Below are positions 7,674 through 18,017 of a stretch of DNA of 64,000 bases, piece after piece (positions within the stretch are counted from its first letter, which is position 1; every line of letters starts with the position of its first letter). The notes below the pieces were generated by a model. It was not told the origin of the DNA. It ran no database searches and worked only from the letters and a program-made list of their open reading frames with translations. The translations under genes and the position numbers were made by a program. Source of the stretch: Allomuricauda sp. TY007 (GTDB taxonomy: Bacteria; Bacteroidota; Bacteroidia; Flavobacteriales; Flavobacteriaceae); assembly GCF_010468565.1 (NCBI RefSeq), contig NZ_WUEG01000009.1, forward strand, positions 29,232 through 93,231, written 5' to 3'.

Positions 7674-10600
7674 ATGAAAATCCTTTCGATGTTAAGGGGC
7701 ATGCCCCCCTTATACTTGAAGTTAGACCTTAAAATGAAACTGACAGTCTATCTTTTTATCATTTCCCTTTTTCAGGTTCAGGCAAGTTCCTATGCCCAGA
7801 ACACCAAAATCACTTTGCATTTAGAGAATGTTAGTGTTGAAAAAGTGTTGAGAGAAATTGAGTCCAATACGCAATTCAAATTTTTGTACAACGATAACGA
7901 AATTGAATATGCCAAGAAGGTCTCTATCAATGTAAAAAACAAACGCATTTCCAAAATTTTGGAAGAACTCTTCTCGAAAACCCCAATAACCTATGAGGTT
8001 TTCAAAAAACAAATAATACTTAAGCGTTCCTTGCCTAGGGTGGATGAAGACAGACCAAAAAAAAATACGAAAACCAATAATTACCAACAAATGGTTTCGG
8101 GATCTGTCAAGGACATTGACGGAAACCCATTGCCAGGGGTCAATGTTTTGGTAGATGGAACCACTAATGGAACCCAGACCGATTTCGATGGCAATTATTC
8201 GATAGAAGCGGATGAAGGTGACATACTTGTGTTTTCCTATATGGGAATGATCACTCAGCGTATTGAAGTGACCACCGATGTAGTTGAAGTGACCATGAAA
8301 GAAAATACAAGTGAACTAGATGAGGTGATCGTTGTAGGTTACGGGGTGCAGAAAAAGGAAAACCTGACGGGAGCCGTTGGGGAGACTTCTAGCGTGGTCC
8401 TTGAAAACAGGGCCGTCCAAAATGCCGGTCAAGCTTTACAGGGTACAGTTGCCAACTTGAATGTAACGACCAACCCTGGTTCACCGGGAAGAATTGGTCA
8501 AGGCTCTGCCTTTCAAATCCGGGGACTTGGTGATATAAATGGCGGAGCGGCACCACTGGTACTCATTGATGGTGTACAGGGCGATTTAAACCTTTTAAAC
8601 CCGATCGATATTGAGAGCATATCGGTGTTGAAAGATGCAGCATCGGCTGCAATCTATGGGGCCCGAGCAACTTTTGGGGTCATTTTGGTAACCACAAAAA
8701 AAGGTTCTAGAAAGCAAACCACGGTAAGTATTAACAGTTCGGTGTCGAACAACGCTCAAACTGTTTTTCCAAAAACAGTAAATTCCCTGCTTTATGCAGA
8801 AACAGTGAATGCAGCTGCGGCCAACTCGGGAATGAACCCGATTTTTGGTCCAGACCAGATGGATAGAATACGACAATACCTTTCCGATCCAGGGAGTATT
8901 CCGACCACGGTCCCCGAGCCCGGAGATCCTTCGCGTTGGAGTTATGGACTGGGTAACGCAAATGTGGATTATTTTGATGCGTACTACAGTGATTCCATGG
9001 TAAGCCAAAAACACGACTTTGCGGTAAGTGGAGGAGGAGACAATACAGATTATCGTATCTCTTTGGGCTACCTGGACCAAGATGGGATTTATGAGATAGG
9101 ACAGGATAACTACAAACGGTACAATCTTTTGGCCAATATTAATACGGATTTGAACGAGAAACTCAAGTTTAGCTTTCAAACCCTGTACAATAGAGGTTTT
9201 ACCAATGAACCTTATGACTATTCGGCACAGACAGGTGACCTTTTTCATATTACCTATACGAGGCAGCCACACTGGCCACTGTACGATCCCAATGGATATC
9301 CTTTGTGGACCTCGGAAATCCAATATTTTGAAGGATCAAGACGTAAGATTAGGGAGGATGAATTAAAATTGATGGGAACCGTGGTGTTTGAGCCCATAAA
9401 AGATTGGAAAACCACTGCACGGTACTCGTACTCCAAATTAATGACGGAAGTCAACGCCCATCAGGCTGTTTTACAGGCACATGATACGGATGGGAATCCA
9501 TACGATATTCAGTCCGTCAATTCTGTGAGCAAAACAAATGCATCAAGGGATTATGAAAGTTTAGAGTTGTTCTCTTCTTACGATAAAACCATTGGCGGAC
9601 ACTATTTTAACGTGCTACTCGGAGGCCAGAGAGAAGATTATACCCGCAATGCAATATCGGGTTATGTTCCCAATTTGGTCACCGACGCCATACCGTCCTT
9701 GAATACGGGAACAGGTATTAGGCAAACATCCGATTCAATTGATGAGTGGGTCAATATTGGTTTTTTTGGCCGGGTAAACTACAATTACAAAGGCAAATAT
9801 TTGTTTGAGGCGAATGCTAGGTATGATGGAACGTCAAAATTTCCTGTGGGAAATCAATGGGGATTTTTTCCGTCGGTATCCGCAGGTTGGAACATTGCCA
9901 AGGAAAACTTTTTCAAGGTTGAGGAAATCAACTCCCTTAAGCTAAGGGCTTCCTATGGAGAACTCGGGAATCAGCAAATTTCAAATTACCTCTTTTATGC
10001 ACAAGTCCCCATTCGTACCAATCTGGGGTATATAATTGATGGTGAGCGGCCCAATTATATTTCTGCGCCAGGGTTGGTCAGTAATAATTTAACCTGGGCA
10101 ACAGCTAACACCTTGGATTTTGGTTTGGATGTAACGATGTTGAAGAATCGTTTGAGTCTGAGTTTTGATTGGTTTGAAAGAAAGACTTTGGATATGGTTG
10201 GTCCAGCAGAAGCTTTGCCCTCAATTTTAGGAGTGGGTGTCCCGGTAACCAACAATGCAGATATGGTGACCAAAGGATTTGAATTGACCTTGGGTTGGAA
10301 CGATGTCATTAACGAAGAGTTCAATTACTCACTACAATTCAATTTATCGGATAACTTTTCCAAGATTACCAAATACAACAGTACAACCAACAATATTTGG
10401 GGCTTTTATCCAGGCAAGGAGATTGGTGAAATATGGGGGTACACCACCGCGGGAATTATCCAAAGTGATGAACAATTGAACAATATGGCCGACCAGACGA
10501 CTTACATCTATGGTGGAAACTGGAACCTCGGAGATATTGAATATACCGATTTGAACGGAGATGGCGTAATCTCCCAAGGGGAAAATACCATCGAAGACCC

Positions 10601-11123
10601 AGGAGATTTAAGAAGGATAGGAAATACAACACCGCGTTATGCCTTTGGATTCACTACCAGATTCGATTGGAAAGGATTCGATTTCAATATGTTTTGGCAG
10701 GGTATTGCAAAAAGAGAAGTTTCGTTGGGTGACATTCCGTTTTATGGTCTTACGGGAAGTTGGACACAGCAAGTGTTCGAAACAACACTGGACTATTGGA
10801 CACCCGAAAATACGGATGCCTATTTTGCGAGACCGTATGCAACGGGCGAAATCAGGAAAAACCAGCAACAGCAAACAAGATTTTTGCAAGATGCTTCCTA
10901 TATGCGGTTGAAAAACCTTCAGTTGGGCTACTCCCTACCGAGTACTGTTTTGGATCCTTTAGGCTTTAGTAGGCTTAGAGTTTATGTTAGTGGAGAAAAC
11001 CTACTGACCTTTTCGCCCATTGATGAGAACTTTGACCCGGAAAGACTTCACGGATATTATGGTCCGGGTAAATCATACCCATTGTTTAGAACAATTACCA
11101 TGGGTGTAAACATTGAATTTTAA
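7674..11123 (+). CDS. SusC/RagA-type TonB-linked outer-membrane transporter with STN domain
   Basis: 1149 residues. The long N-terminus before the signal peptide core (LTVYLFIISLFQVQAS, cleavage near YAQ) is usual for FecI/FecR-linked SusC proteins, so ATG 7674 is kept; ATG 7734 is an alternative. After cleavage come an STN signalling domain (about 45-118), a carboxypeptidase-regulatory-like Ig domain (about 140-210, GSVKDIDGNPLPGVNVLV), a TonB-box-like DEVIVVGYG (216-224), the plug (about 225-345) and a 22-strand-type barrel ending in ITMGVNIEF. It imports an oligosaccharide across the outer membrane together with SusD encoded 14 bases downstream, and signals through FecR and the sigma factor. 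The substrate cannot be read from sequence; neighbouring genes suggest a hexose or aminosugar glycan. Confidence 0.96.
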   Translation: MKILSMLRGMPPLYLKLDLKMKLTVYLFIISLFQVQASSYAQNTKITLHLENVSVEKVLREIESNTQFKFLYNDNEIEYAKKVSINVKNKRISKILEELFSKTPITYEVFKKQIILKRSLPRVDEDRPKKNTKTNNYQQMVSGSVKDIDGNPLPGVNVLVDGTTNGTQTDFDGNYSIEADEGDILVFSYMGMITQRIEVTTDVVEVTMKENTSELDEVIVVGYGVQKKENLTGAVGETSSVVLENRAVQNAGQALQGTVANLNVTTNPGSPGRIGQGSAFQIRGLGDINGGAAPLVLIDGVQGDLNLLNPIDIESISVLKDAASAAIYGARATFGVILVTTKKGSRKQTTVSINSSVSNNAQTVFPKTVNSLLYAETVNAAAANSGMNPIFGPDQMDRIRQYLSDPGSIPTTVPEPGDPSRWSYGLGNANVDYFDAYYSDSMVSQKHDFAVSGGGDNTDYRISLGYLDQDGIYEIGQDNYKRYNLLANINTDLNEKLKFSFQTLYNRGFTNEPYDYSAQTGDLFHITYTRQPHWPLYDPNGYPLWTSEIQYFEGSRRKIREDELKLMGTVVFEPIKDWKTTARYSYSKLMTEVNAHQAVLQAHDTDGNPYDIQSVNSVSKTNASRDYESLELFSSYDKTIGGHYFNVLLGGQREDYTRNAISGYVPNLVTDAIPSLNTGTGIRQTSDSIDEWVNIGFFGRVNYNYKGKYLFEANARYDGTSKFPVGNQWGFFPSVSAGWNIAKENFFKVEEINSLKLRASYGELGNQQISNYLFYAQVPIRTNLGYIIDGERPNYISAPGLVSNNLTWATANTLDFGLDVTMLKNRLSLSFDWFERKTLDMVGPAEALPSILGVGVPVTNNADMVTKGFELTLGWNDVINEEFNYSLQFNLSDNFSKITKYNSTTNNIWGFYPGKEIGEIWGYTTAGIIQSDEQLNNMADQTTYIYGGNWNLGDIEYTDLNGDGVISQGENTIEDPGDLRRIGNTTPRYAFGFTTRFDWKGFDFNMFWQGIAKREVSLGDIPFYGLTGSWTQQVFETTLDYWTPENTDAYFARPYATGEIRKNQQQQTRFLQDASYMRLKNLQLGYSLPSTVLDPLGFSRLRVYVSGENLLTFSPIDENFDPERLHGYYGPGKSYPLFRTITMGVNIEF

Positions 11124-11137
11124 AATTGGATAAGATC

Positions 11138-12898
11138 ATGAAAAAATATACACTAGTCACAATGATGGCCGTACTACTTGTTGCGATGCTATCATGCGAA
11201 GATGAATTGACCACTATTCCAAAGGACACTATTACCGATCAAGGTATTACATTCTCGGCCAATGAGATGGAAATGTACGCCAACCAGTTTTACACATCTT
11301 TGCCGGGAACCATGGCTGCATGGGCGTGGGAATCCGATGCTGCATCTGATAATAATGTTCCAGCTTCATTTACATCATATCCATTGGCATTTGGAACCCA
11401 GACTATTCCCGCTTCAGGTGGAGGTTGGAATTGGGGGAACATCCGCAATGTCAATTTTTTCTTGGACAATATTTCTGTCTCCGAAGCGCCGCAATCCGCT
11501 CAAGACAAGTATATTGGGGAAATACTATTTTTTAAGGCCTTCTTTTATTTTGATTTAATGAAAAGGTTTGGCGATTTACCTTGGTTGTCAACTACATTGG
11601 ATGTGGACTCTCCGGAACTGTTCGAAGGACGTTTGTCCAGATCGGTGGTTGCCGATTCCATACTTTCCGTATTAGATCGTTCCATTGAAAAGCTGCCTAC
11701 AAAAACACAAACCCAAGAAGGACGTATCCACAGGGATGTTGCTCTTCTTTTTAAAGCCAGGGTGGCTCTTTACGAAGGTACTTGGGAGAAGTACCATGCA
11801 GGAACTCCTTTTGAAGGTGATGGTAGGGATGTGAACAGGTTTTTTGTCCAAGCCAGGGATGCCGCTGAAGAAGTCATGGAAAGTGGATATACGCTTTACA
11901 ATGATTTTTCACATCCCGAAATCCCCAATGGCTTCAGTTACTGGAGATTGTTTTCAACACCAAGCTCAGAAATTTCAGGAATATCAGAAGTGCTGTTGGC
12001 AAGAGAGTACAGTGCCGATTTGGATTTGATCTATTGGGGTCAGCAAATCAGAACCTCCGGAGGGCCCAATGGACAAGGAATTTCAAAATCTTTGGTGGAT
12101 GCTTACCTGTGCGATGATGGATTACCAATTAGTGTAAGCCCGGAGTATATGGGAGATGAAACATTGGAAGATGTGACGACCAATAGAGATCCTCGCTTGA
12201 AAATGACCGTATCGACCCCAGGGATGCCTATCAAGATATCCAATGGGGTAGTGGACAGGTATGAACTGCCCTTTCTAACCTTGAATCCATGGCCCAATAC
12301 CACGGGGTATCAAATTTACAAGTGGCTCAGTCCATTTATAGCGACTGAAGATGCTTCTGGGAACAATACCTCCAATGCCGTTCCCTTGTTCAGATATGCA
12401 GAGGCATTGTTGATAGCTGCCGAGGCACATGAAGAACTGGGAACTTGTACCCAGGCAGTGTTGGATCGGACCATCAATTTGCTAAGGGACAGAGCAGGTG
12501 TTCCCCATCTTAATGCAATAGTTGGTTTTACCGATCCCAATTGGAATTTTCCCGAACTATCACCTTTGATGAATGAAATCAGAAGGGAAAGAAGAGTGGA
12601 ACTGGCCTTCGAAGGATTTAGAACAGATGATCTGTATCGTTGGGCGGCCACGGATTTGATTCGAGCGCCCAGACTTGGGTCCAAATTGGAGCAATGGAGA
12701 GATAGACCCTTCGAGCCCGCCTATGATGTGGATGAAGTATCCCCTAGGGTAGAAAATGTTGATGGCTATATATCTCCTCTGCTACAAACCTTTGGCGAAG
12801 GGGAAGTAGGATTTGACCCTTCAAAAAACTACTTGGCACCTTTACCTGTAGACCAGCTTACATTAAACCCAAACCTAAAACAAAACCCAGGATACTAA
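11138..12898 (+). CDS. SusD/RagB family substrate-binding outer-membrane lipoprotein
   Basis: 586 residues from ATG 11138. The in-frame TTG at 11126 is rejected because 11138 gives a clean lipoprotein signal with lipobox LSC and Cys20. The fold is SusD-like: N-terminal TPR helices (FFKAFFYFDLMKRFGDLPWL, about 130-150) and the C-terminal RagB/SusD motif region (RRERRVELAFEGFRTDDLYRW, about 485-505), ending LNPNLKQNPGY as is typical. It forms the lid over the SusC barrel and captures glycan at the cell surface. The 14-base gap after susC shows co-transcription. A strong hairpin follows the stop. Confidence 0.95.
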   Translation: MKKYTLVTMMAVLLVAMLSCEDELTTIPKDTITDQGITFSANEMEMYANQFYTSLPGTMAAWAWESDAASDNNVPASFTSYPLAFGTQTIPASGGGWNWGNIRNVNFFLDNISVSEAPQSAQDKYIGEILFFKAFFYFDLMKRFGDLPWLSTTLDVDSPELFEGRLSRSVVADSILSVLDRSIEKLPTKTQTQEGRIHRDVALLFKARVALYEGTWEKYHAGTPFEGDGRDVNRFFVQARDAAEEVMESGYTLYNDFSHPEIPNGFSYWRLFSTPSSEISGISEVLLAREYSADLDLIYWGQQIRTSGGPNGQGISKSLVDAYLCDDGLPISVSPEYMGDETLEDVTTNRDPRLKMTVSTPGMPIKISNGVVDRYELPFLTLNPWPNTTGYQIYKWLSPFIATEDASGNNTSNAVPLFRYAEALLIAAEAHEELGTCTQAVLDRTINLLRDRAGVPHLNAIVGFTDPNWNFPELSPLMNEIRRERRVELAFEGFRTDDLYRWAATDLIRAPRLGSKLEQWRDRPFEPAYDVDEVSPRVENVDGYISPLLQTFGEGEVGFDPSKNYLAPLPVDQLTLNPNLKQNPGY

Positions 12899-12925
12899 CC
12901 ATAGCATTTTTATATGCAGTTTAGT

Positions 12926-12956
12926 TGCGGCCTTCCAATTTTTGCGGAAGGCCGCA
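12926..12956 (+). terminator. GC-rich intercistronic hairpin after susD
   Basis: TGCGGCCTTCC (12926-12936) pairs perfectly with GGAAGGCCGCA (12946-12956) around a 9-base loop. No T tract follows, so full intrinsic termination is doubtful. It may protect susCD mRNA from 3' decay or partially attenuate the downstream catabolic genes. Confidence 0.55.
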
Positions 12957-13035
12957 TACTAAATGATGGAGCATTTTGTGGTCATATCCGTCTTCACCTT
13001 TTACACTCCATGTCCTCAAAACACAATCTCTTAAA

Positions 13036-15207
13036 ATGAAATTATTTCAAAAAATACTAATGTTCCTAGGGCCTTTGGTCATTGTTTATATGCTAATGGT
13101 ATGGTATTCGGCCCCTCAGAAAATACACGTGTACTCTGATGAGACCAATGATCTGTTCCAAGTAATCCAAAACTTGGAATATTTGGAAGTGGTCCGCTAT
13201 GATAATTTGGATGAATTGATACGTGGCATTGGTGAGGGAGAACCTTCGCTTATTTTAACCGATACGTATCCAAACGAACGACTAAAGCTTCCAGACGATT
13301 TTTTCAATTTATTGAAAAAGAAGGAATGTCGATTTTATGTCGAGTTCGTGGATAAACTTCCAGGGGTGGAGATTCAACCAAAGAATAAAATATCAAAGTA
13401 TGAACGAGCAGTGGTCAATTCCTCTTTTTTTGGAGGAATTCCCGATAGCTTGGACATTTTGGCCGTCAATGGCCTGACCTACATTCCTACCCAAGTTTCC
13501 AATGCCCATATCGTTGCGGCTAGGGTTGCTGGTCTGGATAATGCTATTTATGGAATTCCCAAAGAGAATAATCCTTTATTGTTCAAATTGAACGATTATA
13601 ATGGATTGGTATCGACAACAGGGCTGAGCAATTTCATAAAAGGAAGGTACGCCCCACAAGTTGAATGGCAGGGGGTATGGAAAGGTATACTTCAATTTTT
13701 ATTGGCTGATGGTACTGTAGTTGAAGGGTTGGACTGGAATCCTAAAATACAGACCACCTACGCCCGAAACGAGCAATTACCGCTCGATTACCAGAAAAAA
13801 AGCCTTGAAAAGGGCATTGATTGGTTCATAAATGCTAAAATGCTGGTGCCGTCAAATTACAATGACATTATTGGAAACAATCATAACAAAGAAATTAAAA
13901 CCAAATTCATCAATTGGAATGATACCATTCCCAATGGAGATGGTAGCAATGGGGTATTCGAATGTATTTTTTCCAGAATTGATGAAAAGGGGAATCAACC
14001 CATTGGGGTTGTGCTCAGGGGCGATTGTACAGGAGAGGTGGCAGGTGCCTTTGCCGCATCGGGAAAGGCGCTTGGTAAGGATGAGAACTACGAAATAGCC
14101 AATAACCTTTTGGAATTTTATCTGAAAGAATCATCTGCGCTGAAAGGGGAGTACGATGATCCGAGCCATGGAGCCTATGGACTTGTACCTTGGGGGATTT
14201 CCAGTTATGCATGGTACAAAGCCAATTATGGCGACGACAATGCCCGTTTGTTTCTGGGAGCCATTATCACAGCGGCAATTACGGGAAATACCGAACAGGA
14301 TGATACATTGATGCGTATGCTACTCGCATTACACCGGACCACAGGTGTAAATGGTTTTAGAGGGGACCGGATTGATTTGCCCCAATTACAGGAAAACGGC
14401 TGGCAACATTACTATAATGGCCATACGGTCAATCTCTCGCCGCACATGGAGGCCTATCTCTGGGCCTGTTTCCTTTGGGCCTATGATAAAACAGGAGACC
14501 CCATTTTCTTGGAACGTACTAAAAAAGCAATAAAAGCCACCATGGAAGGCTATCCCCATGAATGGAAATGGATGAACGGACTGGCACAAGAAAAGGCCAG
14601 GATCTTACTGCCGCTTGCGTGGTTGGTACGTGTTGAAAATACCGAGGAAAACAGAAAAATGCTCTATACTGCCCTGGACGGATTACTGGACCTTCAGGAT
14701 GAAAGTGGTGCCATAAGCGAAGAGTTGGGAAGCATTGAAAAAGGAGTTTTTCCACCTTCTAAAAGTAATGCCGACTATGGATTGCACGAGGCTTCTTTGA
14801 TTGCAAAGAACGGAGACCCCGTTAGTGATTTGCTCTATACCACCAATTTTGCATTAGTAGGTCTGCACGAGGCTTGGTATACACTCAAAGATCCCCGGAT
14901 AAAGAAATCGGTTGACCAATTATCGGAGTTTCTTTGTCGTATACAGGTAAAATCTCCGGAACATCCAGAGCTTCATGGGGGATGGATGAGGGCGTTTGAC
15001 TTTGAAAGATTTGAACATTGGGGTTCCAATGCCGATGCTGGCTGGGGTGCATGGGCCATAGAAAGTGGATGGACACAAGGTTGGATTACGACCATACTGT
15101 CTCTGCGTGAGCTGGATACATCTATCTGGGATTTGACCAAGAATTCTAAAATCAACAACCATTACGATGCATTGAAGAAAGAAATGCTGCCGATCGGACA
15201 TCAATAG
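13036..15207 (+). CDS. Membrane-anchored protein with C-terminal six-hairpin (toroid)-like domain, family not recognised
   Basis: 723 residues from ATG 13036 (an in-frame TTG at 12976 is less likely). Residues 1-25 form a hydrophobic N-terminal anchor or uncleaved signal. Residues 28-230 alternate short strands and helices (IHVYSDETNDLF, LILTDTYP), an alpha/beta domain that might be ThuA/glutamine-amidotransferase-like. From about 270 the chain is helix-rich with many Trp, His and Tyr residues (DDPSHGAYGLVPWG, NLSPHMEAYLWACFLWAYDKTGDP, GWGAWAIESGWTQGW), a pattern typical of (alpha/alpha)6 toroid glycosidases, lyases and epimerases. It lies between susD and an AGE epimerase and is probably a periplasmic glycan-active enzyme. 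I do not recognise a CAZy family, and no catalytic residues can be assigned with confidence. Confidence 0.7.
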   Translation: MKLFQKILMFLGPLVIVYMLMVWYSAPQKIHVYSDETNDLFQVIQNLEYLEVVRYDNLDELIRGIGEGEPSLILTDTYPNERLKLPDDFFNLLKKKECRFYVEFVDKLPGVEIQPKNKISKYERAVVNSSFFGGIPDSLDILAVNGLTYIPTQVSNAHIVAARVAGLDNAIYGIPKENNPLLFKLNDYNGLVSTTGLSNFIKGRYAPQVEWQGVWKGILQFLLADGTVVEGLDWNPKIQTTYARNEQLPLDYQKKSLEKGIDWFINAKMLVPSNYNDIIGNNHNKEIKTKFINWNDTIPNGDGSNGVFECIFSRIDEKGNQPIGVVLRGDCTGEVAGAFAASGKALGKDENYEIANNLLEFYLKESSALKGEYDDPSHGAYGLVPWGISSYAWYKANYGDDNARLFLGAIITAAITGNTEQDDTLMRMLLALHRTTGVNGFRGDRIDLPQLQENGWQHYYNGHTVNLSPHMEAYLWACFLWAYDKTGDPIFLERTKKAIKATMEGYPHEWKWMNGLAQEKARILLPLAWLVRVENTEENRKMLYTALDGLLDLQDESGAISEELGSIEKGVFPPSKSNADYGLHEASLIAKNGDPVSDLLYTTNFALVGLHEAWYTLKDPRIKKSVDQLSEFLCRIQVKSPEHPELHGGWMRAFDFERFEHWGSNADAGWGAWAIESGWTQGWITTILSLRELDTSIWDLTKNSKINNHYDALKKEMLPIGHQ

Positions 15208-15231
15208 ATAAAGCAACCAAACAAAAGAAAA

Positions 15232-16449
15232 ATGAGCTTGGAAAGCGAAAAAAGCATAACAGAGAGCTTGCATCAATTGAAGGAGGTGTATCGTTCTGCA
15301 CTTTTTGATGACCTTGTTCCTTGGTGGGAAACCCATTCCGTTGATAAAAAGAACGGAGGGTACCATACCCGCTTGGCGCAGGATGGCACACCCTATTCCG
15401 AAGACAAGGATATGTGGATGACGGGCAGACAAATATGGATGTTCGGTCATTTGTACAATAGGTTTGAAAAAAGGGAAGAATGGAAAAACATCGCTAAACA
15501 TGGATTGGACTTTATGATATCCAATGCATTTGGCGAAAATGGGAAAATGCACTTCAGATTGAACAACGTTGGCAAGCCCGTTTCTTCTGTACTGAGTTTG
15601 TATACCGAAGTTTTTGGGGCTATTGCATTGGCCGAATATGCAGCACTCAGTAAAGATGATGGCTTAAAACAGCGTGCATTTAAGATGTACGATTTCTTGT
15701 TGTCTAGATTGGGGAAGCCATCGGATACACCCATGTTGGGCTACCCGCTCAACAGGCAATTCCACTTGCATTCCCATGATATGTGCCGAATAACCGTGGC
15801 AAAGGTGTTCAAGGATATTTGGCCCTTAAAGCGACTTGATGATGACATTACTTTATCCATCGAGTCCATTTTAAATAGGCATTGGAAGCCGAATGAAGGG
15901 TATTTGTTGGAAAATGTGGGAATGGACGGTTCCACTATGTTGGATATTCCCGAAGGTCGGCTTTTTCATCCAGGACATGCTATTGAAAGTGCATGGATGA
16001 TTATGGAAATTGGTATCGAACGGAATGAAAAAGAATGGATTAACGAAGCAATAGCTATTATTTTGGCATCACTGGAACATGGATGGGACAAAGAATATGG
16101 AGGTATTCGTTACCTGACCAATATCGATTGGACCCCAACACATGAACTGGAAGCGGACCTAAAATTATGGTGGCCACATGGAGAGGCATTGTATGCTTTG
16201 TTACTGGCGTGGCTTCATACGGGTAGGGAAGATATTAAAGTATGGTACTACAAGGTACATGAATATACTTTTACCCGTTTTCCAGATAAGGAACATGGCG
16301 AATGGTATGGTTATTTAAATCGGGAAGGAAGTCCGGTTTGGTCGACAAAAGCCAACGGATGGAAAGGATTTTTCCATATACCTAGGATACTGTTCAGGTG
16401 CCATCAATTATTGGAACTTACCATTAAATCAGCTGAAGAAAATGACTGA
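15232..16449 (+). CDS. AGE family sugar epimerase/isomerase (N-acylglucosamine 2-epimerase type)
   Basis: 405 residues, no signal peptide, so cytoplasmic. The (alpha/alpha)6 barrel of the AGE family is evident from DMWMTGRQIWMFGHLYNRF near residue 60, the His-rich HLHSHDMCRITVAK, RLFHPGHAIESAWMIME (about 245) and ELEADLKLWWPHGEALYALL. The conserved His residues in FHPGHAIES and in the WWPHGEA segment are the expected catalytic pair. Family members interconvert GlcNAc and ManNAc, mannose and glucose or fructose, or act on mannobiose; sequence alone does not choose. The 3' end overlaps the MFS transporter start by 8 bases, so epimerase and porter are translationally coupled. A GlcNAc-kinase-like gene in the same locus favours an aminosugar or hexose 2-epimerase. 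Confidence 0.9.
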   Translation: MSLESEKSITESLHQLKEVYRSALFDDLVPWWETHSVDKKNGGYHTRLAQDGTPYSEDKDMWMTGRQIWMFGHLYNRFEKREEWKNIAKHGLDFMISNAFGENGKMHFRLNNVGKPVSSVLSLYTEVFGAIALAEYAALSKDDGLKQRAFKMYDFLLSRLGKPSDTPMLGYPLNRQFHLHSHDMCRITVAKVFKDIWPLKRLDDDITLSIESILNRHWKPNEGYLLENVGMDGSTMLDIPEGRLFHPGHAIESAWMIMEIGIERNEKEWINEAIAIILASLEHGWDKEYGGIRYLTNIDWTPTHELEADLKLWWPHGEALYALLLAWLHTGREDIKVWYYKVHEYTFTRFPDKEHGEWYGYLNREGSPVWSTKANGWKGFFHIPRILFRCHQLLELTIKSAEEND

Positions 16450-17887
16450 TTTAAACAGTAAGGCAAAAGTAGTGTCAACAAGAAGACCTTTTTTAGTAGC
16501 AAAGGTCTGTATGGTGGCTTCACTGGGAGGCGTATTGTTTGGCTTCGACACTGCTGTAATTTCAGGAACTGTTGGTATGGTCGAGGCTCAGTTCGAGTTG
16601 GACAAAATTGAAGTTGGTTGGTTTGGAAGCTCCGCGTTAATCGGAGCGATTATCGGTTCCTTGGTTTCAGGTTCCCTAGGGGATAAATATGGACGCAGGT
16701 CCATACTTATTGTTTCCGCGGTACTTTTCTTTTTTTCCGCACTGGGCTCTACTTTACCCTCCTCATTCAGTTTGTTGATTGCCGCAAGGCTTGTCGGTGG
16801 CCTCGGAATTGGAATTGCTTCTGTCTTGGCGCCATTGTATATTTCCGAGTTTTCCCCTGCTAAGATAAGGGGACGTCTTGTGGCTTTGTACCAAATGTCG
16901 ATCGTAATCGGCATATTGTTGGCTTACTTCTCAAACTGGGGAGTATTAAACCATGCTCATGCCAATCCAAATGGTTTTGGTGGTTCAGGAACCATGTACA
17001 AGATTATGGTTTCAGAAGTCTGGAGGGCCATGTTCGGAACTGAAATGGTGCCTGCCCTCTTGTTTTTTCTGTTGTTGTGGACAATCCCTGAAAGCCCGAG
17101 GTGGTTGGTCAAGGAAGGATATATAGAGAGATCGACAAGAATTTTGGAGAGAATAAATGGAAAGCTATTGGCAAATGCTGAATTGAAAAACATACTTGAT
17201 GCTCTGTCGAACAAAGGCGGTTCATTGAAAGAACTGCTGAAGCCTGGTTTTAAAAAAGCCTTGATCGCAGGGTTGGGACTTTCTGTATTTGGGCAGTTTA
17301 CCGGTGTGAACATCATTGTTTACTATGGCCCCGACATACTCAGGGATGCTGGCTTGAATTTCGACGGTGCTTTAAAGTTTCAAGTAGCCATTGGTCTCAT
17401 CAACCTTGTTTTTACGGCTTTGGCCCTTTGGAAAATAGATAGATGGGGGCGTAGGCCATTGTTGATATGGGGTATGTTGTCCGTCTGTATATCTTTGATT
17501 GTAATAGGGATGCTCTTTTCGATACCGTCGATTCCTAGTATTTGGATTGTGGTAATGTTATGTGTCTATATGGCAAGCTTGGCATTTTCCATCAATGCTG
17601 TCATATGGGTTTTGTTGGGTGAACTTTACCCAACCCGAATCAGGGGGCGTGCCATGTCCGTAGTGACTTTTGCCAATTGGGGAGCTAATTTTGGAACTGC
17701 GTTTTTGTTCCCTTGGTTTGTTTCGGTCATTGGAATGAATGCAGGGTTCTTTGTTTTTGCAGGGTTTTGTTTGATGGCAACGGTTTTCTTCCATAAAATG
17801 ATACCCGAGACCAAAGGGAAAACCCTTGAGGAAATCGAAGAATACTGGAGAAATAAAGGATTACAGGAGGTCGAAACCATGGACTAA
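16442..17887 (+). CDS. MFS sugar porter (SP family, proton symporter)
   Basis: 481 residues with 12 predicted spans. Sugar-porter signatures are present: GGVLFGFDTAVISG in span 1, GSLGDKYGRRS after span 2, RLVGGLGIGIASVLAPLYISE in span 4, PESPRWLV before the central loop, GQFTGVNIIVYYGP in span 7, and PETKGKTLEEIEEYW at the C-terminus. It is the inner-membrane importer of a monosaccharide, probably the substrate or product of the epimerase whose stop codon it overlaps (ATGACTGA, 16442-16449). There is no signal of a separate promoter. Confidence 0.95.
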   Translation: MTDLNSKAKVVSTRRPFLVAKVCMVASLGGVLFGFDTAVISGTVGMVEAQFELDKIEVGWFGSSALIGAIIGSLVSGSLGDKYGRRSILIVSAVLFFFSALGSTLPSSFSLLIAARLVGGLGIGIASVLAPLYISEFSPAKIRGRLVALYQMSIVIGILLAYFSNWGVLNHAHANPNGFGGSGTMYKIMVSEVWRAMFGTEMVPALLFFLLLWTIPESPRWLVKEGYIERSTRILERINGKLLANAELKNILDALSNKGGSLKELLKPGFKKALIAGLGLSVFGQFTGVNIIVYYGPDILRDAGLNFDGALKFQVAIGLINLVFTALALWKIDRWGRRPLLIWGMLSVCISLIVIGMLFSIPSIPSIWIVVMLCVYMASLAFSINAVIWVLLGELYPTRIRGRAMSVVTFANWGANFGTAFLFPWFVSVIGMNAGFFVFAGFCLMATVFFHKMIPETKGKTLEEIEEYWRNKGLQEVETMD

Positions 17888-18017
17888 GCTTGGACGTTGA
17901 TGAATTGAAATCAAAGTCAAACGGAATTACCAGTGGTAGTGTAAATGGTTTTTTATGATTAATATTGTTCAAGTATTGAAAAACTAAGAATCAACTATAA
18001 TTATATATTGTGCTGTT

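Noticed and set aside
8595..9323. A 242-codon frame antisense to susC
   Set aside because: SusC is unambiguous in the other frame. The antisense translation is rich in Ile, Cys and Arg and has no recognisable domain.
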